Below are positions 34,614 through 44,556 of a stretch of 64,000 nt of DNA, piece after piece; positions within the stretch are counted from its first letter, which is position 1, and each line of letters begins with the position of its first letter. The notes beneath the pieces were generated by a model. It was not told the DNA's origin and made no database searches. It saw nothing but the letters and a program-made list of their open reading frames with translations. Source of the DNA: Caldimonas thermodepolymerans (GTDB lineage Bacteria > Pseudomonadota > Gammaproteobacteria > Burkholderiales > Burkholderiaceae_C); NCBI RefSeq assembly GCF_015476235.1, contig NZ_CP064338.1, forward strand, positions 62,001 to 126,000, given 5' to 3'. Both the position numbers and the translations under genes were made by a program.

Positions 34614-35372
34614 ATGGCCGCTGCTTCCCGGGGGAACGCCCCTGCCATCTTCGATCTCAAGAGCGCTTCGCTGCCGCTCGTCGCGGTGGTCCTGAAGACC
34701 GCCGACCTCGATGCCCTGGCCGCCGAGCTGGCGGCCCGCCTCGACGACACCCCCGACTTCTTCGACCAGGACCCGGTGGTGATCGACCTGTCGCCGCTGA
34801 GCCAGGACGACGCGGCGATCGACTTCGCCGCGCTGGTGGCGCTGCTGCGCCGCTATCGCATGGTGCCGATCGCGGCCAAGGGGGGCAGCGCCGCGCAGAT
34901 GGAGGCCGCCCGTGCTGCGGGGCTCACCGAGGCGCCGGCCGCCGCGCCCGCGACGCCGGTGGTGATGGAGCCGCCCGCACCGCCGGTGCTGTCGGAGGTG
35001 ATCCGCGAGGTGCCGGTGCCCGTGCCGGCCGCGCCGGTCAGCGCGCTGATCGTCGACCGGCCGCTGCGCTCGGGCCAGCAGGTCTACGCGCGCGGCTGCG
35101 ACCTGGTCGTGATGGCGGCGGTCAACTTCGGCGCCGAAGTCATCGCCGACGGCAACATCCACGTCTATGCGCCGTTGCGCGGCCGGGCCATCGCCGGCGC
35201 GCGCGGCAACACCGAGGCGCGCATCTTCACGCTGTGCCTCGAGCCCGAACTGATCTCCATCGCGGGCACCTACCGCACCACCGAGACCGCGCTGCCGCCC
35301 GAAGTGCAGGGCAAGCCGGCGCAGGTGAGGCTGGTGGGCGAGAAGCTCGTGATGGAACCGCTCAAACCCTGA
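34614..35372 (+). CDS. minC: Septum site-determining protein MinC
   Basis: 252 residues. The N-terminal MinC_N domain (FDLKSASLPLVAVVLKTADL, DQDPVVIDLSPLS) destabilises FtsZ filaments. A Pro/Ala/Val linker (residues about 105-145) precedes the C-terminal beta-helix (SGQQVYARGCDLVVMAAVNF, NIHVYAPLRGRAIAGARGN, CLEPELISIAGTYR) that binds MinD. It is first of the minCDE operon, 30 bp before minD. Start chosen by family length; no strong ribosome site. Confidence 0.97.
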   Translation: MAAASRGNAPAIFDLKSASLPLVAVVLKTADLDALAAELAARLDDTPDFFDQDPVVIDLSPLSQDDAAIDFAALVALLRRYRMVPIAAKGGSAAQMEAARAAGLTEAPAAAPATPVVMEPPAPPVLSEVIREVPVPVPAAPVSALIVDRPLRSGQQVYARGCDLVVMAAVNFGAEVIADGNIHVYAPLRGRAIAGARGNTEARIFTLCLEPELISIAGTYRTTETALPPEVQGKPAQVRLVGEKLVMEPLKP

Positions 35373-35402
35373 CGCAGACTCAACTCAAGGATCCAGCAAC
35401 AG

Positions 35403-36221
35403 ATGGCCAAAATCATCGTGGTGACCTCCGGCAAGGGAGGGGTTGGCAAGACCACCACCAGCGCCAGCTTCGCATCCGGCATCGCCCTGCGCGGCCACAA
35501 GACGGCCGTGATCGACTTCGACGTCGGCCTGCGCAACCTCGACCTGATCATGGGTTGTGAACGGCGGGTGGTGTACGACCTGGTCAACGTGATCAACAAC
35601 GAGGCCAACCTCAACCAGGCCCTGATCAAGGACAAGCACTGCGAGAACCTGTACATCCTGCCGGCCTCGCAGACGCGCGACAAGGAAGCGCTGACCAAGG
35701 ACGGCGTCGAGCGCGTGCTCAACGAGCTCGCCGAGATGGGCTTCGAGTACATCGTGTGCGACTCGCCGGCCGGCATCGAGACCGGCGCGGTGCTGGCGAT
35801 GCACTTCGCCGACGAGGCGCTGGTGGTCACCAACCCCGAGGTCTCGTCGGTGCGCGACTCCGACCGCATCCTCGGCATGCTGGGCTCCAAGACCAAGCGC
35901 GCCATCGAGGGCCGCGAGCCGGTCAAGGAACACCTGCTGATCACCCGCTACAACCCCAACCGCGTGCAGGACGGGCAGATGCTGTCGCTGGAGGACATCC
36001 AGGAGATCCTGCGCATCGACCTGATCGGCGTGATCCCCGAATCGGAGGCCGTGCTGCAGGCGTCCAACCAGGGCGTCCCGGCGATCCACCTCAAGGGCAG
36101 CGACGTCTCCGAGGCCTACCTGGACGTGGTCGGCCGCTTCATGGGCGAGGACCGCCCGCTGCGCTTCGTCGAGGCCGAGAAGCGCGGCTTCCTCAAACGC
36201 CTGTTCGGCGGCAGGAGGTGA
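35403..36221 (+). CDS. minD: Septum site-determining ATPase MinD
   Basis: 272 residues. The deviant Walker A is [13 protein letters not shown] with the signature Lys11 and Lys16. Further motifs are [19 protein letters not shown] and [14 protein letters not shown] (Walker B). The C-terminal amphipathic membrane-targeting helix ends [11 protein letters not shown]. It oscillates on the inner membrane with MinE and recruits MinC. AAGGATCCAGCAACAG precedes the start. The minE start is 4 bp after its stop, and the GGAGG for minE lies inside the last minD codons. Confidence 0.98.
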   Translation: MAKIIVVTSGKGGVGKTTTSASFASGIALRGHKTAVIDFDVGLRNLDLIMGCERRVVYDLVNVINNEANLNQALIKDKHCENLYILPASQTRDKEALTKDGVERVLNELAEMGFEYIVCDSPAGIETGAVLAMHFADEALVVTNPEVSSVRDSDRILGMLGSKTKRAIEGREPVKEHLLITRYNPNRVQDGQMLSLEDIQEILRIDLIGVIPESEAVLQASNQGVPAIHLKGSDVSEAYLDVVGRFMGEDRPLRFVEAEKRGFLKRLFGGRR

Positions 36222-36225
36222 CGCC

Positions 36226-36483
36226 ATGTCCTTCCTCTCCTTCTTCCTCGGGGAAAAGAAGAAGTCCGCCGTCCTGGCCAAGGAACGGCTGCAGATCATC
36301 CTGGCGCACGAGCGCTCCGGCCGCCGCGGGGCCGACTACCTGCCTGCGCTGCAGCGCGAGCTGGTCGAGGTGATCTCCAAGTACGTCTCGATCAATCCCG
36401 ACGACATCAAGGTGCACCTGGAGCGCCAGGAAAACCTCGACGTGCTCGAAGTCAAGATCGAGCTGCCCGAAACGGCGCGCTGA
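36226..36483 (+). CDS. minE: Cell division topological specificity factor MinE
   Basis: 85 residues of normal length. The N-terminal membrane/MinD-binding segment is [20 protein letters not shown], followed by [20 protein letters not shown] and the C-terminal dimerisation domain ([20 protein letters not shown]). It displaces MinC and stimulates MinD ATPase at mid-cell. Third gene of minCDE, with a stable hairpin 14 bp behind it. Confidence 0.97.
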   Translation: MSFLSFFLGEKKKSAVLAKERLQIILAHERSGRRGADYLPALQRELVEVISKYVSINPDDIKVHLERQENLDVLEVKIELPETAR

Positions 36484-36496
36484 AGCGCCCGCCGTC

Positions 36497-36524
36497 CCGG
36501 GCCGCGGGGACACCCGTGGCCCGG
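36497..36524 (+). terminator. Hairpin behind minE, possible terminator without U-tract
   Basis: A 12-bp stem with one G-U pair (36497-36508 with 36513-36524) and a GACA loop, starting 14 bp after the minE stop. It is very GC-rich, but no T-run follows. Intrinsic termination is therefore uncertain, and an RNA-stabilising 3' hairpin is equally possible. Confidence 0.5.
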
Positions 36525-36678
36525 ACACCGCCGTTGCTGCTCCCGCCTGCCTGCAAGAGCCCCCGCTGACGTCATGGACGGGCGTGCCCGGGGCCCTACG
36601 GGGTCGCAGAATGGACGGGTCCGTGCACGCGCCAGGCGTGCCGGTCCCTGGTCTGTGCATTCCGACAGGAGGCCCTGC

Positions 36679-36915
36679 ATGGAGAAGAAGCTACACCTGC
36701 TCGAATCCTTCACCGCCAAGGGCAGTGACGGCGCGATCTACAAGGTCTGCGGCTACGAGCACCTGGTGCGCGACGAATCGCTCGTGGGCGAGGACCTGTG
36801 GGAACCGACCGGTCAGGCCGAGTACCGCCTCGACACGGGACAGCGCGTCGAAGTGACCCATGACGGCGTGATGCGCATCGCCACCACCGGCGTCGAGCTG
36901 CACCGGCAGCACTGA
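36679..36915 (+). CDS. Small conserved-looking hypothetical protein
   Basis: 78 residues, soluble: KLHLLESFTAKGSDGAIYKV, CGYEHLVRDESLVGEDLWEP, TGQAEYRLDTGQRVEVTHDG. It looks like a small beta-rich domain. AGGAGG seven bases before the ATG makes expression likely. No family recognised. It lies between the min operon and another small unknown gene on the same strand. Confidence 0.75.
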   Translation: MEKKLHLLESFTAKGSDGAIYKVCGYEHLVRDESLVGEDLWEPTGQAEYRLDTGQRVEVTHDGVMRIATTGVELHRQH

Positions 36916-37017
36916 TCTCCCTTCCCCTTCCTTCGTGCGACGTGCCGCCCCGCCCTGCCGCGGGGCGCGCATGGCGCCCCTACCGCCCCGTGTGTGTTCG
37001 ACGTGTGAGGACGCCAG

Positions 37018-37272
37018 ATGCCCAATGCCGCCAAAGCCGGGTCACCCGAGGAACTGCAAGAGATCTACGTGCTGCTGAAGAAAGGACTGGGACACGATCG
37101 CGTGAACGACGACAACGTCTTCGCGCTGATCGACCTGGCGGTCCGCTACGGCAACAAGCCGCTGGAAATGCTGTTGCGCGAATGGCAGGCGCCGTGCAGC
37201 GACGGCTCCGAGGGCGTGCCGAGCACGATCCCGCCCACGCGCGGGTTCAACCGCGAGAACGCCAAGCGCTGA
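37018..37272 (+). CDS. Small hypothetical protein
   Basis: 84 residues: ELQEIYVLLKKGLGHDRVND, FALIDLAVRYGNKPLEMLLR and a Pro-rich tail. It is helical with no membrane segment and no family recognised. TGAGGACGCCAG precedes the ATG, and codon use is normal for the genome. It is convergent with queD. Confidence 0.7.
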   Translation: MPNAAKAGSPEELQEIYVLLKKGLGHDRVNDDNVFALIDLAVRYGNKPLEMLLREWQAPCSDGSEGVPSTIPPTRGFNRENAKR

Positions 37273-37305
37273 CGGCGCGGCTTGCCGCAGCCGCCGGCGG
37301 CGCGT

Positions 37306-37677
37306 TCAGCCGCGCGGCGCGAGCGTGAGCGTGCAGCCGTCGCCCGAGGCCTCGCGCCACACCCGCACCCAGGCCAGCTGCGGCAGCCGGGGGGCGAGTC
37401 GCTGCGCGACGTAGGCGCACAGGCCTTCGAGCGTGGGGCGCTCCAGCCCCGGCACCTCGTCGAGCAGGCGGTGGTCCAGCGCGTCGCGCAGCGGCTCGAG
37501 CGCGCGGCGCAGGTGGCCCAGGTCCATCACCATGCCGCGCTCGTCGGGTGCGCCGCGCAGGGCCACCTCGCAGTGGTAGGTGTGGCCGTGGATGCGCCGG
37601 CTGGGTTCGGCGTCCACGGTGCGTTCCAGCGTGTGCGCCGCCTCGAAGTAGAAGCGCTGGGTCAGTTCGTACTGCAT
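37306..37677 (-). CDS. queD: 6-carboxy-5,6,7,8-tetrahydropterin synthase homologue
   Basis: 123 residues. The zinc ligands are His15 (FEAAHTL), His30 and His32 (RRIHGHTY), with LDHRLLDEVPGLERPTLEGL as in QueD. It acts on dihydroneopterin triphosphate in the queuosine/7-deazaguanine pathway, upstream of QueE. The catalytic Cys of E. coli QueD (Cys27, three residues before HGH) is replaced here by Ser26 (SRRIHGH). It lies 14 bp behind queE in the same operon. Assignment rests on fold motifs plus the queE partner. Confidence 0.9.
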   Translation of the reverse strand: MQYELTQRFYFEAAHTLERTVDAEPSRRIHGHTYHCEVALRGAPDERGMVMDLGHLRRALEPLRDALDHRLLDEVPGLERPTLEGLCAYVAQRLAPRLPQLAWVRVWREASGDGCTLTLAPRG

Positions 37678-37691
37678 CGGGAGGGTTCGGG

Positions 37692-38324
37692 CTATCGGAT
37701 GTCCAGCACCTTGTGGGTCTGCACGCTCAGCCGCCAGCGCGGGTCCTGCAGGCAGCGTGCGATGGCCCATTGCGTGTTGCGCTGCAGGTCGGGACCGTCC
37801 ATGGCCTGCAGGAAGTGGTGTTCGAAGGGCAGCGCCGCCAGCGCGTCCAGGTCCAGGCCGTCCTGTGGCACCACCACCTTGAGCTCCTGGCCGCTGCGTT
37901 GCACCAGCTCCGCGCCGGCCTTGGGGCTGACGCAGATCCAGTCGATGCCGGGCGGCGCGGCGAGGGTGCCGTTGGTCTCCAGCGCGATGCGGAAGCCGCG
38001 CGCGTGCAGCGCGTCGACCAGCGCGGTGTCGACCTGCAGCAGCGGTTCGCCGCCGGTCAGCACCGTCAGCGGCTGCCCGGGCCGGCCCGCGGGCCACTGC
38101 GCGGCGATGGTGTCGGCCAGCGCCTCGGCCTCGTAGCGGCCGCCCAGCGTGCCGTCGGTGCCGACGAAATCGGTGTCGCAGAAGCGGCAGACCGCGCGCC
38201 CGCGGTCGCGCTCCCGGCCGCTCCAGAGGTTGCAGCCCGCGAAGCGGCAGAACACCGCCGGGCGACCGGCGTTGGCGCCCTCGCCTTGCAGGGTGTAGAA
38301 GATTTCCTTGATCTGGTAGGCCAC
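37692..38324 (-). CDS. queE: 7-carboxy-7-deazaguanine synthase
   Basis: 210 residues from a GTG start, with AGGAG seven bases upstream; no ATG fits the family N-terminus. YQIKEIFYTLQGEGANAGRP is the QueE opening. The radical-SAM cluster cysteines are Cys31, Cys46 and Cys49 in a C-X14-C-X2-C spacing, the extended type of QueE. TGGEPLLQ and ETNGT bind SAM and substrate. It converts carboxytetrahydropterin to CDG for queuosine. Operon with queD. Confidence 0.95.
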   Translation of the reverse strand: MAYQIKEIFYTLQGEGANAGRPAVFCRFAGCNLWSGRERDRGRAVCRFCDTDFVGTDGTLGGRYEAEALADTIAAQWPAGRPGQPLTVLTGGEPLLQVDTALVDALHARGFRIALETNGTLAAPPGIDWICVSPKAGAELVQRSGQELKVVVPQDGLDLDALAALPFEHHFLQAMDGPDLQRNTQWAIARCLQDPRWRLSVQTHKVLDIR

Positions 38325-38428
38325 GCGCGCTGCTCCTGCCGACCCCGCCCCGGGAGCGGCGGGTGGCGGACGATCCCTCGGGAAAACCCCATATTGTCGC
38401 CGCTGTCGGCGCCGCCCGCCGGCGCGGA

Positions 38429-40435
<2,007 letters not shown>

Positions 40436-40555
40436 GCACACAGCCTAGTGCACGCCGGCGGCGGCACCTGTCACGCGGCGTTACTGCACGCGCGGGCCGC
40501 GACGGGCATGCTGGAGGCGAGACCCGCCACGCCGGCCCCAGAGAGGAGACGCACG

Positions 40556-40939
40556 ATGGCCCTGCCCCACGCCCGACCGCTCGATGTCATCAGCGTGCGC
40601 CCGCTCGGCGAGGCGCTCGCCACCGCGGTCAGCACCAGCCTGCTCAAGACCGGGCGGCTGCAGCTGCTGCACCTGGTGCTGCACGCCGGCCAGGACATGC
40701 CCGAACACCATGTCGACGACGAGTGCACCCTGCACTGCCTGGAGGGCGAGGTGGAGGTGGTGACGCCCGGCGGCACGATGCCCCTGGGCCCCGGCGACCT
40801 GGTGGCGCTGCCTGCCAGGCAGCGCCATGCGCTGCGGGCGCGCCGCGACGCGGCGGTGCTCGTGACCCTGCTGCTGGACGACGGCGACGCCGCCCGCGGC
40901 GGCGGTTCGGGCAGCAGTGCACCGGCTGCCCGCGGCTGA
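40556..40939 (+). CDS. Cupin-domain protein
   Basis: 127 residues forming one beta-barrel: LHLVLHAGQDMPEHHVDDEC gives the metal-binding His pair, LEGEVEVVTPGG follows, and LGPGDLVALPARQRHALRA is cupin motif 2 with its His. A Gly/Ser/Ala tail follows. GAGAGGAGACGCACG precedes the ATG. Small cupins may be sensors, isomerases or dioxygenases; this one is unassigned. Confidence 0.88.
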   Translation: MALPHARPLDVISVRPLGEALATAVSTSLLKTGRLQLLHLVLHAGQDMPEHHVDDECTLHCLEGEVEVVTPGGTMPLGPGDLVALPARQRHALRARRDAAVLVTLLLDDGDAARGGGSGSSAPAARG

Positions 40940-40952
40940 GCGACCGGCGCGC

Positions 40953-41414
40953 TCAGTCCGGATCGAACAGCCGGGCTCCGGGCCCGTAGGCACCCAGCCG
41001 GTCACCGGGGTTGCGCAGGGGGCATTCCCGCAGCGACAGGCAGCCGCAGCCGATGCACTGGTCGAGCTGGTCGCGCAGCTTGGTCAGGCAGTCGATGCGC
41101 GCGTCGAGCTCGCGCTTCCACTGCGCCGACAGGCGCCGCCAGTCGGCCGCCGTGGGCGTGCGGTGCTCCGGCAGCCCGTGCAGCACCTTGGCGATCGTCG
41201 CCAGCGGAATGCCCAGGCGCTGCGCGACCTTGATCACCGCGACGCGGCGCAGCACCTCGCGCGGGTAGCGGCGCTGGTTGCCGGCGCTGCGGTGGCTGCG
41301 GATCAGCCCCTTGTCCTCGTAGAAGCGCAGCGCCGAGGGTGCGACGCCGCTGCGCGCCGCGACCTCGCCGACCGTCAGCAGCGAGTGCCCTTCCGTGGCG
41401 TGGGTGTTTGCCAT
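40953..41414 (-). CDS. soxR: Redox-sensitive transcriptional activator SoxR
   Basis: 153 residues. The MerR-type HTH ([20 protein letters not shown]) is followed by a dimerisation helix and the [2Fe-2S] cluster cysteines Cys120, Cys123, Cys125 and Cys131 ([12 protein letters not shown]), the SoxR hallmark. Redox-cycling compounds or superoxide oxidise the cluster and activate the promoter. It is divergent from an FMN reductase with a SoxR box between them. No soxS is present, as expected outside enterobacteria. Confidence 0.96.
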   Translation of the reverse strand: MANTHATEGHSLLTVGEVAARSGVAPSALRFYEDKGLIRSHRSAGNQRRYPREVLRRVAVIKVAQRLGIPLATIAKVLHGLPEHRTPTAADWRRLSAQWKRELDARIDCLTKLRDQLDQCIGCGCLSLRECPLRNPGDRLGAYGPGARLFDPD

Positions 41415-41422
41415 GGCCGTCC

Positions 41423-41453
41423 TTGACTTCAAGTTCACTTGAATTTCTACGAT
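41423..41453 (+). promoter_or_regulatory. SoxR-activated promoter with SoxR box and 19-bp spacer
   Basis: -35 TTGACT (41423-41428) and -10 TACGAT (41448-41453) are separated by 19 bp, the overlong spacing used by MerR-family activators. Centred in the spacer is CTTCAAGTTCACTTGAAT (41427-41444), a near match to the SoxR box CCTCAAGTTAACTTGAGG. It points to the FMN reductase gene at 41495 and starts only 9 bp from the soxR start codon, so SoxR probably also controls itself. Confidence 0.85.
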
Positions 41454-41494
41454 GCCGCCATCTTCTCACCCATCCGCAACAAAGGAGCACGACG

Positions 41495-42040
41495 ATGGCA
41501 TTTCCCGACAGGCTCAAGCTGGCGCTCGTCCTGGGCAGCACCCGCGAGGGGCGCCTGTGCGAGCGGGTGGCGTGCTGGGCGGCCGCGCGCATCGAGGCCG
41601 ACGGCCGTTTCGAACTCGAGATCGTCGACCCGGCCGTGCACGCCCCGGCGACGATCGGCCCCCGCCTGGCGCGCGCCGACGCCTTCGTCGTCGTCACGCC
41701 CGAGTACAACCACGGCTACCCCGCGCCGCTGAAGGCCCTGATCGATGCCTGGTACGACGAGTGGCAGGCCAAGCCGGTGGCCTTCGTCAGCTACGGCGGC
41801 ATCTCCGGCGGGCTGCGTGCGGTCGAGCAGCTGCGCCAGGTGTTTGCCGAGCTGCACGCGATGACGGTGCGCGACGCGGTGAGCCTGTCCAACGCCCGGG
41901 AGCGTTTCGACGCCGCCGGCACCCTGCAGTCGCCCGAACGGCACGAGCGCGCGATGCGCACGATGCTCGCGCGCCTGCACTGGTGGGCCCGCGCCCTGCG
42001 CGAGGCGCGCGCGGCGCAGGCCTACGCGGAAGCGGCCTGA
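41495..42040 (+). CDS. NAD(P)H-dependent FMN reductase family protein
   Basis: 181 residues of flavodoxin-like fold. LALVLGSTREGRLCERVACW binds the FMN phosphate, and FVVVTPEYNHGYPAPLKALI is the signature of the NADPH-dependent FMN reductase/azoreductase family. AAAGGAGCACGACG precedes the ATG. It is downstream of a SoxR-box promoter, so it probably responds to redox-cycling compounds, for example by two-electron reduction of quinones. Confidence 0.93.
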   Translation: MAFPDRLKLALVLGSTREGRLCERVACWAAARIEADGRFELEIVDPAVHAPATIGPRLARADAFVVVTPEYNHGYPAPLKALIDAWYDEWQAKPVAFVSYGGISGGLRAVEQLRQVFAELHAMTVRDAVSLSNARERFDAAGTLQSPERHERAMRTMLARLHWWARALREARAAQAYAEAA

Positions 42041-42152
42041 GGCCGGCGTTACAAAAAGCCCGCATCGCGGTGTCGAATTCGTCCGGCCTGCTTCGTCGTG
42101 GGACAGAGCACCGTACCGCTCGATCCATCCATCCCCCTGCGAGGAGCCATCC

Positions 42153-43067
42153 ATGCGAGTGATCGTTTTCGTCAAGGCCGACCACAACACCGAAGCGGGC
42201 GTCCTGCCGAGTGAGCAATTGCTGACCGAAATGGGCCGCTACAACGAGGCGCTGGTGCAGGCCAGCATCATGAAGGGCGGCGACGGGCTGCACCCGAGCG
42301 CCAAGGGCGTGCGGGTGCTGTTCTCCGGCCCGAACCGCCGCGTGATCGACGGCCCGTTCGCCGAGACCAAGGAGCTGGTGGCCGGCTTCTGGATCTGGGA
42401 GGTGCGCTCCATGGACGAGGCGATCGAATGGGCCAAGCGCTGCCCGAATCCGACGGGCGAGGAGAGCGTGCTGGAAATCCGCCCGGTGTTCGAGGCCGAC
42501 GACTTCGGCGAGGCGTTCACGCCCGAGCTGCGCGCACAGGAGGAACGGCTGCGCGCGCAGATCGAGCAGGACAACGTCGCTGGCGGCCGGCTCGAGCCGG
42601 TCCCGCCGCCGCGCGGTGCGACGCCCTACCTGATCGTGCGGGGCGCGCCGGACGCGATCGCGTTCTACCAGCAGGTGTTCGGCGCGACGGTCCGGCTGCG
42701 CCTGGACGCACCGGACGGCAGCGTGATGCACGCCGAGCTGGCGGTCGGCGGCGCGGCGTTCATGCTGAGCGAGGAGCAGCCGCAGTGGAACTCGCTGAGC
42801 CCGCTGGCCATCGGCGGCTCGGCCAGCTCGACGCTGGTCTACGTGCCCGACGTCGACGCCGTGGTCGAGCGCGCCGTGGCGGCCGGGGCCAAGGTCACGA
42901 TGCCGGTGGCCGACCAGTTCTGGGGCGACCGCAGCGGCCACATCGTCGATCCGTTCGGCCACCAGTGGTTCGTCTCGACCCGCATCGAGGAGCCGACGCC
43001 CGAGGAGCTCCAGCGCCGCATCGACGCGATGTTCGCGCAGCAGGGCGCCGGCCCGGCCGGCAGCTGA
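42153..43067 (+). CDS. YCII/DGPF domain fused to VOC (PhnB-like glyoxalase) domain
   Basis: 304 residues. Residues 1-125 form a YCII-related (DGPF) domain with MKGGDGLHPSAKGVRVLFSG, DGPFAETKELVAGFWIWEVR and EIRPVF. Residues about 150-285 form a VOC domain of PhnB type (GATPYLIVRGAPDAIAFYQQ, DPFGHQWFVSTRIEEPTPEE). Both halves usually occur as separate proteins. GAGGAGCCATCC precedes the ATG. The reaction is unknown; resistance or isomerase chemistry is possible. Confidence 0.9.
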   Translation: MRVIVFVKADHNTEAGVLPSEQLLTEMGRYNEALVQASIMKGGDGLHPSAKGVRVLFSGPNRRVIDGPFAETKELVAGFWIWEVRSMDEAIEWAKRCPNPTGEESVLEIRPVFEADDFGEAFTPELRAQEERLRAQIEQDNVAGGRLEPVPPPRGATPYLIVRGAPDAIAFYQQVFGATVRLRLDAPDGSVMHAELAVGGAAFMLSEEQPQWNSLSPLAIGGSASSTLVYVPDVDAVVERAVAAGAKVTMPVADQFWGDRSGHIVDPFGHQWFVSTRIEEPTPEELQRRIDAMFAQQGAGPAGS

Positions 43068-43107
43068 GGCGGGCCCGTCGCACGCACGACAGGAGGGAGG
43101 GTTGCGC

Positions 43108-43533
43108 ATGTCGTGGGCGCACACCATGCAGATCGTCATCGGCAGGCCTTGGGACGAGGTCTGCGCCACGCTGGCCGACCCGGCCCGCTACGCGGATTGG
43201 GCTGCCTGGCTGGGCCCGACGCTGCGCTGCCGGCGCGGCGAGTGGAGCGTGCAGCGCGGACCGCTGCGTGCCAAGGTGCGCTTCACGCCCCGCAACGGCT
43301 ACGGCGTGGCCGACCACTGCGTGCTGGAGGGGCCGGACCGCGCCCGCTTCATCGCGCTGCGCGCGATGCCGCACGAGGATGCCTGCGTCGTGGTGGCGAC
43401 GTTCTTTCGCCCGGCCGAGTGCAGCGAGGCGCAATGGGCCGTGCAGCTGGATGCGGCGCAGCAGTCGCTGCGGCGCCTGCAGGTCCTGCTGGAGGCGCGC
43501 AGGCCGCAGCCGGCCGAGCCGGCCTGGGCGTGA
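43108..43533 (+). CDS. SRPBCC (polyketide cyclase-like) family protein
   Basis: 141 residues with a START/SRPBCC opening (TMQIVIGRPWDEVCATLADP ARYADW), a beta-sheet core and a C-terminal helix (DAAQQSLRRLQVLLEAR). The fold binds hydrophobic ligands. AGGAGGGAGGG lies seven bases before the ATG at 43108. It follows the YCII-VOC gene by 40 bp on the same strand, so co-expression is likely. Specific function unknown. Confidence 0.75.
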   Translation: MSWAHTMQIVIGRPWDEVCATLADPARYADWAAWLGPTLRCRRGEWSVQRGPLRAKVRFTPRNGYGVADHCVLEGPDRARFIALRAMPHEDACVVVATFFRPAECSEAQWAVQLDAAQQSLRRLQVLLEARRPQPAEPAWA

Positions 43534-43683
43534 GTTCCCCGGGCACGCAGCGTGCGCGCCGCTGTCCACGGCGGCTGCGCATGACCCGGTGGATCCACGG
43601 TGGGCATCGGTCGCCGTGCCCACGCCGCGTGGGCAGGGCTGCAGGTCGACGCATCGTGCAGCAGCGGGGGTGGCGTGCCGGGC

Positions 43684-44046
43684 TCAGCGCGACGGCGCGG
43701 TCGCCTGCGCGCGATCGGCGTCGGCCGCCAGCTGGCGTTCCAGCTCGGCCTGCAGGGCGCCGGGCAGGGCTTCGGGCACGACCTGGCGCGACGGCCAGAC
43801 CGTCACGCTCTCGTAGACCCCGGCGCTGAAGTACGGATCCTGCGCCATGTAGGCATCCAGCGCCGCGCGGTCCTCGAAGCGCAGCACGTAGAGGCTGCCG
43901 CGGGGGTGGCCGTCCTCGCCCAGCAGGGGGCCGGCGAAGATGAAGTGCTCGGCGTGCGCCATCGCGACCCGCAGGTGGGCGGCGCGCACCTGCTGCCGGG
44001 GCTGTCCGTCGCCGGGCTTGTCCAGCGCGTAGATCACGAATTCCAT
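43684..44046 (-). CDS. YciI-like (YCII-related domain) protein
   Basis: 120 residues: MEFVIYALDKPGDG, RAAHLRVAMAHAEHFIFAGP-LLGEDG (His of the active site) and LDAYMAQDPYFSAGVYESVT are the YciI signature, a ferredoxin-like dimer related to muconolactone isomerase. Cellular role unknown. A lone gene. The 150 bp before it on the right of the SRPBCC gene (43534-43683) shows no feature. Confidence 0.93.
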   Translation of the reverse strand: MEFVIYALDKPGDGQPRQQVRAAHLRVAMAHAEHFIFAGPLLGEDGHPRGSLYVLRFEDRAALDAYMAQDPYFSAGVYESVTVWPSRQVVPEALPGALQAELERQLAADADRAQATAPSR

Positions 44047-44133
44047 GCTCGCTCCTGCTGCATCGGTGGGGACCGGACGGCGTGCGGGGGGCGACGCTCC
44101 CGCACGCCCTGCAGGGATGGTAAGCCGGGCAGC

Positions 44134-44382
44134 TCAGCGATAGAACGGCTCGACCTTGCCTTTCAGCTTGATCATCAGCGGGTTGCCCCTGCGGTCCAGG
44201 GTCTTGCCGGCCGGCACGCGGATCCAGCCTTCGCTGATGCAGTACTCCTCGACGTCGTTGCGCTCCTTGCCGTTGAAGCGGATGCCGATGTCGTGCTCGA
44301 ACACGGCCGGCACGTGGTAGGGGCTCTTCGGGTCGATCGACAGGCGGTCGGGCAGCGGGGGAAGGTCTTTCGGTTCGGACAT
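44134..44382 (-). CDS. DUF3297 family protein
   Basis: 82 residues: LPDRLSIDPKSPYHVPAVFE, DIGIRFNGKERNDVEEYCIS and LDRRGNPLMIKLKGKVEPFY. It is a near-complete match to the small DUF3297 family, glutathione-peroxidase-adjacent in some genomes but without known function. Soluble. Divergent from the SDR gene at 44557. Confidence 0.92.
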   Translation of the reverse strand: MSEPKDLPPLPDRLSIDPKSPYHVPAVFEHDIGIRFNGKERNDVEEYCISEGWIRVPAGKTLDRRGNPLMIKLKGKVEPFYR

Positions 44383-44556
44383 GGCACTGAGGCACCCGGG
44401 CGGCGCCAAACGGGGTGAACGGGAACGGCCCGCATTGTCCCGCAGGTGCGCCGGCGGGGCCAGGCGCCGCCTGGCCGGCACGCCGGTTGCCGCCTTCGTG
44501 GATCGATGCCGCGGCCCCGCTGCGGCCGGCCCTGTTCCACCACACGGAGACCCTGC

